Assembly (NCBI GenBank): GCA_025200525.1
Contig: CM045762.1
Span: 23,873,374 to 23,937,373 of the forward strand
Reading direction: 5' to 3'
Source of the DNA: Camellia lanceoleosa
Taxonomy: Eukaryota; Streptophyta; Magnoliopsida; Ericales; Theaceae
Length of the DNA: 64,000 nucleotides
The notes under the pieces were generated by a model that searched no databases, had not been told where the DNA came from, and saw nothing but the letters and a program-made list of their open reading frames with translations. Shown here piece by piece: positions 59,216 to 64,000 of this stretch. Within the stretch, counting starts at the first letter, position 1, and the number at the start of each line of letters is the position of its first letter. The translations under genes and the position numbers were made by a program.

Positions 59216-61489
59216 ATTGAAAATCATTTATATTTTTTATAAGATTTACAAATTTATAAGAGGCATCCCTCAGACACAGTAGATCTATCAACAACAAAAC
59301 ACAAGAGAGAGGAAAAAAAAAAGGGAAAAAAAAAAAGAAGAGCTAAATAAGGCACCAGAGCCTAACAACTAAACAACACTTCCCACCAGCTCTACCAGCA
59401 TAACAACAAACCAGCAGCAGCACTTGTTCAAATAGCAAACCAACACTAGAAACACACTAACCTGTTCAAGAACCACACTTTTTTTTTTGGGTGAATAAGT
59501 CATAAAATAAAACAATAAAATATACAACTTACAAGGGGCATTCCCAAGCCTTACATCACCAACAATATAAATAAAACAAACAAAATCCAAACACTACACA
59601 AAACTAACCAAGGAACCTAACAAAATACAAATATAAAGATCATTGTCCAGCCCACAAAGGAGCAACAAAAATAAAATAAATGATTAAAACTTGTAGAAGC
59701 AAATGATTGACCAATACAGAACTAGAGTTCCATCAACAGCCGTAGCCATAACCTTAGCTACATTGTAGTCACTGGATCCTAGCTCATACCAAAACAGAGC
59801 CACGGACAGAACCATTACAGGAATAACATTGTAACAGACAACATCTAGTAGCAACCACCTCACAGCAACATTGCAACAGCAGCCCAGCAAGCATCAGCCA
59901 CTAGGGCGACAGTAGCAGCAATAGTAATAACAATAGACTAGCAGCTGCAGCAGACTAGCAAGCAATAACCATTAGCCACTAGCAGCATTAAACTAGCAGG
60001 GCATCACCATTGCTCCAGTATCAATTCGACCAACTACCAAACAACACCAGCACCTCCCAACAACATCCAAAAAAATAACACTGGCAAGGTAATGAAAAAA
60101 AAAACCAAAAACCATGTAGCAAGAATTTAATCTGCCAGGCAGAGAATACTAGATCAACTTGATCACTTTATTTGCTAGGTGGAGAATCTTAACAACAATA
60201 TATATTAGCACAAGAAGATACAACACACTCAAATTATATGCTCACCTCCACTAACCTGTTCAAGAACCATACTAATATGTTCAAGAACAACATACAATAA
60301 TATGGATGTCTAGAACAGGCCCAAACAAGGCATATAAACCACCTAGGAAATGGAACTCAACCAATGTTATTACAAACAAAAACAATAATCATCTAAGCCA
60401 TCACAAAAGAAGTCTATGTACAGTTCACATGGGAGAACAAATCAAAATAAAAACAATATCAAACACAAGCACTAACATCTGAAAGGAGCCACCAAGAAAC
60501 ACGAGTATAATCTAATTTCTCTATAACCTATATTTCTCTATAAAACATACAAGAAAAATCTATATATAACAAATAGTACAAACTAAACTTAACACAACAT
60601 CATAACAATTAGTAATGTAACCAAATTAATATCAAATGCATTTCCATATTCCAAATTTTATTCAAATATCCAATAATACAAAATATAAGAATCCTAAAAT
60701 GTGTCTAACTATATCCAACAATCCTAAACATAATAATTCCAAAAAGTACATAAATATTCAACAAAATAACCTATAAAACGAAACAAAGAAAATTAAAATG
60801 AATGCCTACGTGCGAAACGATAAATTATCATATCTTTAATAACCTTATATATCAGTATTGAACCACGAACATCCATCACCAACTTGTGAACAAAAGAATA
60901 AAAACATGAGTATTTTATCAATGCATTAACTTCAAAAATAATATACAAATACAGTTAAAATTAATTGAATTAATTAAACTTATTTCCTTTTTAAGTGTAA
61001 AAACATGAGTATTTCATCTTTTTTTGAATTAGTTAAAAATTGAGCCTAATTTCCAAACCAAAAGTTTCGTGCTTATACCGTGAGTTTCTACAAGTCACTT
61101 TTGTCCTTAATAAGGTGTTCAAACCAATTCATGGGCATTTTCATGATTATTGCATGGTTTTCTCTATTTTAAAGTTGAAGAGTTCAAAAAATGCAAGTTT
61201 GAGCTTAATTTTGAAATCGGAAGTCTAGTGCTTGTCCCGTGAGTTTTCATAAGTCACTTTGGTCCTTACTAAGTGTTTGAATTGATTTTTGGGTATTTCT
61301 ATGGCTAATTCAAACTTTTGGTGATTTTCTTCACGGAGTTTTGTATCCTATTTTAAAACCTAAAGTGTTATGTTTTAGATTGTTATAGAAATGTATTGCA
61401 TGTTATGAGTTTATATAATTTTAGATTGTTGACACATGTTATTCAAGTTATATAAAATAAATCAGTTTAATGAGGTGACAAATTTACCT
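59216..61489. other. AT-rich interior of the second CACTA element
   Basis: No gene is supportable. The composition is A-rich with CAGCAGCAGC/AGCAACA-type low-complexity patches at 59740-60070. Short ORFs show no recognisable domain. It is probably the 3' non-coding part of the element. Confidence 0.4.
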
Positions 61490-63541
61490 CTATTTCAACC
61501 GAGAAAAGTTTCATCCTCCCTCACACCCGATGCATTCTCCCCGACACTGTTGCTTGGAACTAACTCCGGAATGCTTACAAGATCTATCCCATTTTTGCAG
61601 CCAACATTTGAATGACAACTTGCATTGTACTCATATTTTGAGCCTGGTCAAGTAACTGTTTTCTCTGGTCAACTAATTGTTGTCGTTGGTCAACTAACTG
61701 CTATCGAAGAACAATCACCTCGGAGTAAGGAGCCTCAAAATGTGTAGAAGATGAACTAGTGTCCTTGCGGATCCCATATCTCTTCAAGTAGACCGACCTC
61801 TTCCCAAGTACATCCTTGGAAATCTGTTCCTCAGATAATGGATGTGTGACACTAGGTTGAGACTGCTTAGTGATCTTTGAAACCATAGTGGCCTATGAAT
61901 GAAATTTAAGTTAGCTTAAAACATAATATCAAAATGCAAACATATATTATTGAAATTGAAATAGTTATGGTGACATGATGTTCCTTAGCCGTGCTATTTA
62001 TCCACACTCCCCCTTGTCGGTGACGTTTGTGAGTGTCCTCGAATAGTTTCGTAATAGTTACTTTGCTTCCTTGTACTTTTCATTTCATTAAATTTTCTAG
62101 TTAAACAATAATTATGTATTTATAATTTAGTATGTTCAAATTTGTAAATCTACATTTACAAGCATTAATGCTTGCGATGCAAATGATCTCGAGCCACTCG
62201 TATGATTATACTTCACACAATAAGCTTAAAACATAATATCAAAATGCAAACATATATTATTGAAATTGAAATAGTTATGGTGACATGATGTTCCTTAGCC
62301 GTGCTATTTATCCACACTCCCCCTTGTCGGTGACGTTTGTGAGTGTCCTCGAATAGTTTCGTAATAGTTACTTTGCTTCCTTGTACTTTTCATTTCATTA
62401 AATTTTCTAGTTAAACAATAATTATGTATTTATAATTTAATATGTTCAAATTTGTAAATCTACATTTACAAGCATTAATGCTTGCGATGCAAATGATCTC
62501 GAGCCACTCGTATGATTATACTTCACACAATAAGCTTAAAACATAATATCAAAATGCAGACATATATTATTGAAATTGAAATAGTTATGGTGACATGATG
62601 TTTCTCAGCTGTGCTATTTATTCACACTCCTCCTTGTCGGTGACGTTTGTGAGTGTCCTCGAATAGTTTCGTAATAGTCGCTTTGCTTCCTTCTACTTTT
62701 CATTTCATTAGATTTTCTAGTTAAACAATAATTCTGTATTTATAATTTAGTATGTTCAAATTTGTAAATCTACATTTACAAGCATAAATGCTCGCGATGC
62801 AAATGATCTCGAGCCGCTCGTATGATTATACTTCACACAATAAGCTTAAAACATAATATCAAAATGCAGACATATATTATTGAAATTGAAATAGTTAATA
62901 TCAAAATGCAGACATATATTATTGAAATTGAAATAGTTATGGTTACATGATGCTCCTCAGCCGTGCTATTTATCCACACTCGCCCTTGTCGGTGACATTT
63001 GTGGGTATCCTCGAATAGTCGGTTTGCTTCCTTGTACTTTTCATTTTATTAGATTTTCTAGTTAAACAATAATTTTGTATTTATAATTTAGTATGTTCAA
63101 ATTTGTAAATCTACATTTACAAGCATAAATGCTCACGATGCAAATGATCTCGAGCCGCTCGTATGATTATACTTCACACAACCTCTTGCTTTCATCGCAT
63201 TCTTTGACTTTTCCAACAACTAAAAACAAAAATAAGTAACATTAATTAACATACAAGGAGGATATTACTTTAGTAAATATTTTTATAAATACCATCCAAC
63301 CGTCAGTTTCCCATAGATTGTTAATCATCCATTTCCAATTATCCTATGTACAAGGACATAATGTATGACTTTTGAGGTCAGATACTTTGTCTTTTTTAAG
63401 GGATTTATAGAGCGTGTGTAATCTACTTTTCCATTCAGTGTATAAAGTTTGGCACTTCTGATCAATAATACATCTTATATCCATCATTATTATAGTCTCC
63501 AAAGTCAAAAGTTTGCTACAATTGGAAACAATAAAGCTCAA
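61490..63541 (-). pseudogene. TNPA-like En/Spm (Ptta-type) transposon protein, decayed
   Basis: Fragments in transcript order are as follows. Block 63541 to about 63300 includes TEWKSRLHTLYKSLKKDK and, after a stop, NWKWMINNLWETDGW. Block about 63225-63180 reads LLEKSKNAMKAR. After the tandem array, block 61886 to about 61590 reads MVSKITKQSQPS, LGKRSVYLKRYGIRK and then, past an in-frame stop, a coiled-coil heptad series QLVDQRQ/QLVDQRK/QLLDQAQ. The KSKN...R block followed by VLG-RS-Y and a C-terminal coiled coil is the pattern of plant TNPA/Ptta transposase proteins. Several stops make it non-functional. Confidence 0.7.
61913..63181. repeat. four tandem copies of a 310-bp unit
   Basis: Units begin at 61913, 62223, 62533 and 62843 with AGCTTAAAACATAATATC and end with TATACTTCACACAA(TA). 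The first three are exactly 310 bp. Units 1 and 2 differ at very few positions; units 3 and 4 share extra differences. Unit 4 has an internal 42-bp duplication (TAATATCAAAATGCAGACAT...) and a deletion, and ends near 63181. The array sits between two TNPA-like coding blocks, probably in an intron. Confidence 0.95.
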
Positions 63542-63626
63542 TATATTTTATATATCATTGCGATTAAGATAAATAACATGTTGAATAAATAATACGTATA
63601 ATTAAAATTACGCAAACTCTTGTAAC

Positions 63627-64000
63627 TGTCACGACCCGCTCCCCGTATCCAAGGGTTAAGCATCGTGATGGCCAGTAACTAAAGTTACCTATGGCCAATT
63701 CATAAACAAATAAATAAACGCAAGCGAAAGTAAAATTTAAATAAGGGTACCAAAATAATCATCGGAGCTTCTATTTTTATTACAAAATTATATTGACCAA
63801 AAAGGCCGATATTTACATATAAAAATATCATAGAAATACTCTGTGTGTGTCTATTCCGCAGTCTCGCATCTAAGACTTTCCAAAGGCTATTTCTGAATTG
63901 CATGCTTCCTGAAAATTGGTAAATAACTATAAGCACATGGCAGAGTGAGAAGTATTATACCAAGAGTATAAGGGACACGAAATAACCATGGATCGTTAGT
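63627..64000. mobile_element. LTR of the TGTCACGACCC family, cut by the window end
   Basis: It begins TGTCACGACCCGCTCCCC and continues GGGTTAAGCATCGTGATGGC and GGCCAGTAACTAAAGTTACC, in register with the starts of the three solo LTRs of this family. The right end is outside the window, so solo or full-length status is unknown. It lies upstream of the TNPA-like fragments. Confidence 0.75.

Larger units (their letters stand above)
58648..64000 (-). mobile_element. second CACTA element, truncated by the window end
   Basis: The boundary follows the duplicated segment: copy B ends at about TTTGTAAAGTTTG, and the sequence becomes ATACAAGAAATTGCATTTTT, a mutated version of the CACTACAAGAAA terminus. 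Subterminal repeats follow (58655-59215), then a TNPA-like gene reading toward this end (minus strand), with a 310-bp tandem array in its probable intron. The other end is beyond position 64000, and a solo-LTR-family element interrupts it at 63627. The missing first bases of the terminus suggest it is old or end-damaged. Confidence 0.7.

Noticed and set aside
59369..59890. Minus-strand ORFs rich in Val, Leu and Cys
   Set aside because: They come from CAACA/AGCAGC low-complexity sequence within the second CACTA element; no domain.

Overview
This window is plant nuclear DNA, most likely from a core eudicot. It is AT-rich and intron-rich, with long intergenic stretches, GA/CT microsatellites in untranslated leaders, and dense layers of plant transposable elements. 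The species cannot be named from the sequence alone. Only three ordinary host genes are supported, all on the minus strand: a SPOROCYTELESS/NOZZLE orthologue (1109-2799, 3 exons), a Met-10+/TRM5-type tRNA(m1G37) methyltransferase (12976-20061, 9 exons, with a one-base frameshift in exon 4), and a two-exon membrane-anchored protein of unknown function (27166-30102).

Left part (1-30 kb): the genes are separated by AT-rich DNA carrying small palindromic elements. Several are Tourist-like, with TTA target duplications and TIRs ending in variants of GTTTGG or GTTTGATT. Intron 1 of the TRM5 gene holds a tRNA-derived SINE followed directly by a 320-bp TRIM retroelement. A 3.86-kb degenerate hAT element sits 148 bp upstream of the TRM5 start codon. 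A 1.0-kb non-autonomous MULE with a perfect 9-bp target duplication lies at 24838-25854.

Right part (30-64 kb): this is a layered transposon landscape on two adjacent direct copies of one ancestral segment, copy A (30283-47080) and copy B (47081 to about 58645). The copies were hit by different elements, so each supplies empty sites for the other. Copy A received two 3-bp-TSD MITEs, an 8.7-kb autonomous-type MULE (itself hit by two solo LTRs) and a solo LTR containing a nested solo LTR. Copy B received an 8.0-kb CACTA transposon and, at its end, a second CACTA element that runs out of the window.

The most striking object is the CACTA element at 48073-56065. No transposase was recognised in it. 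Between palindromic subterminal repeat arrays it carries intron-containing fragments of six unrelated host genes, all in the same orientation: COP9 signalosome subunit 8, a zeta-class glutathione transferase, a DNA polymerase theta/TEBICHI-type helicase, dymeclin, a cyclin-dependent-kinase-like kinase and NSF. Dymeclin and kinase pieces are joined in one open reading frame. This is a Pack-CACTA (gene-capturing) element whose fragments could be co-transcribed from a captured CSN8 first exon. The neighbouring CACTA element carries a decayed TNPA-like gene and four tandem copies of a 310-bp unit.
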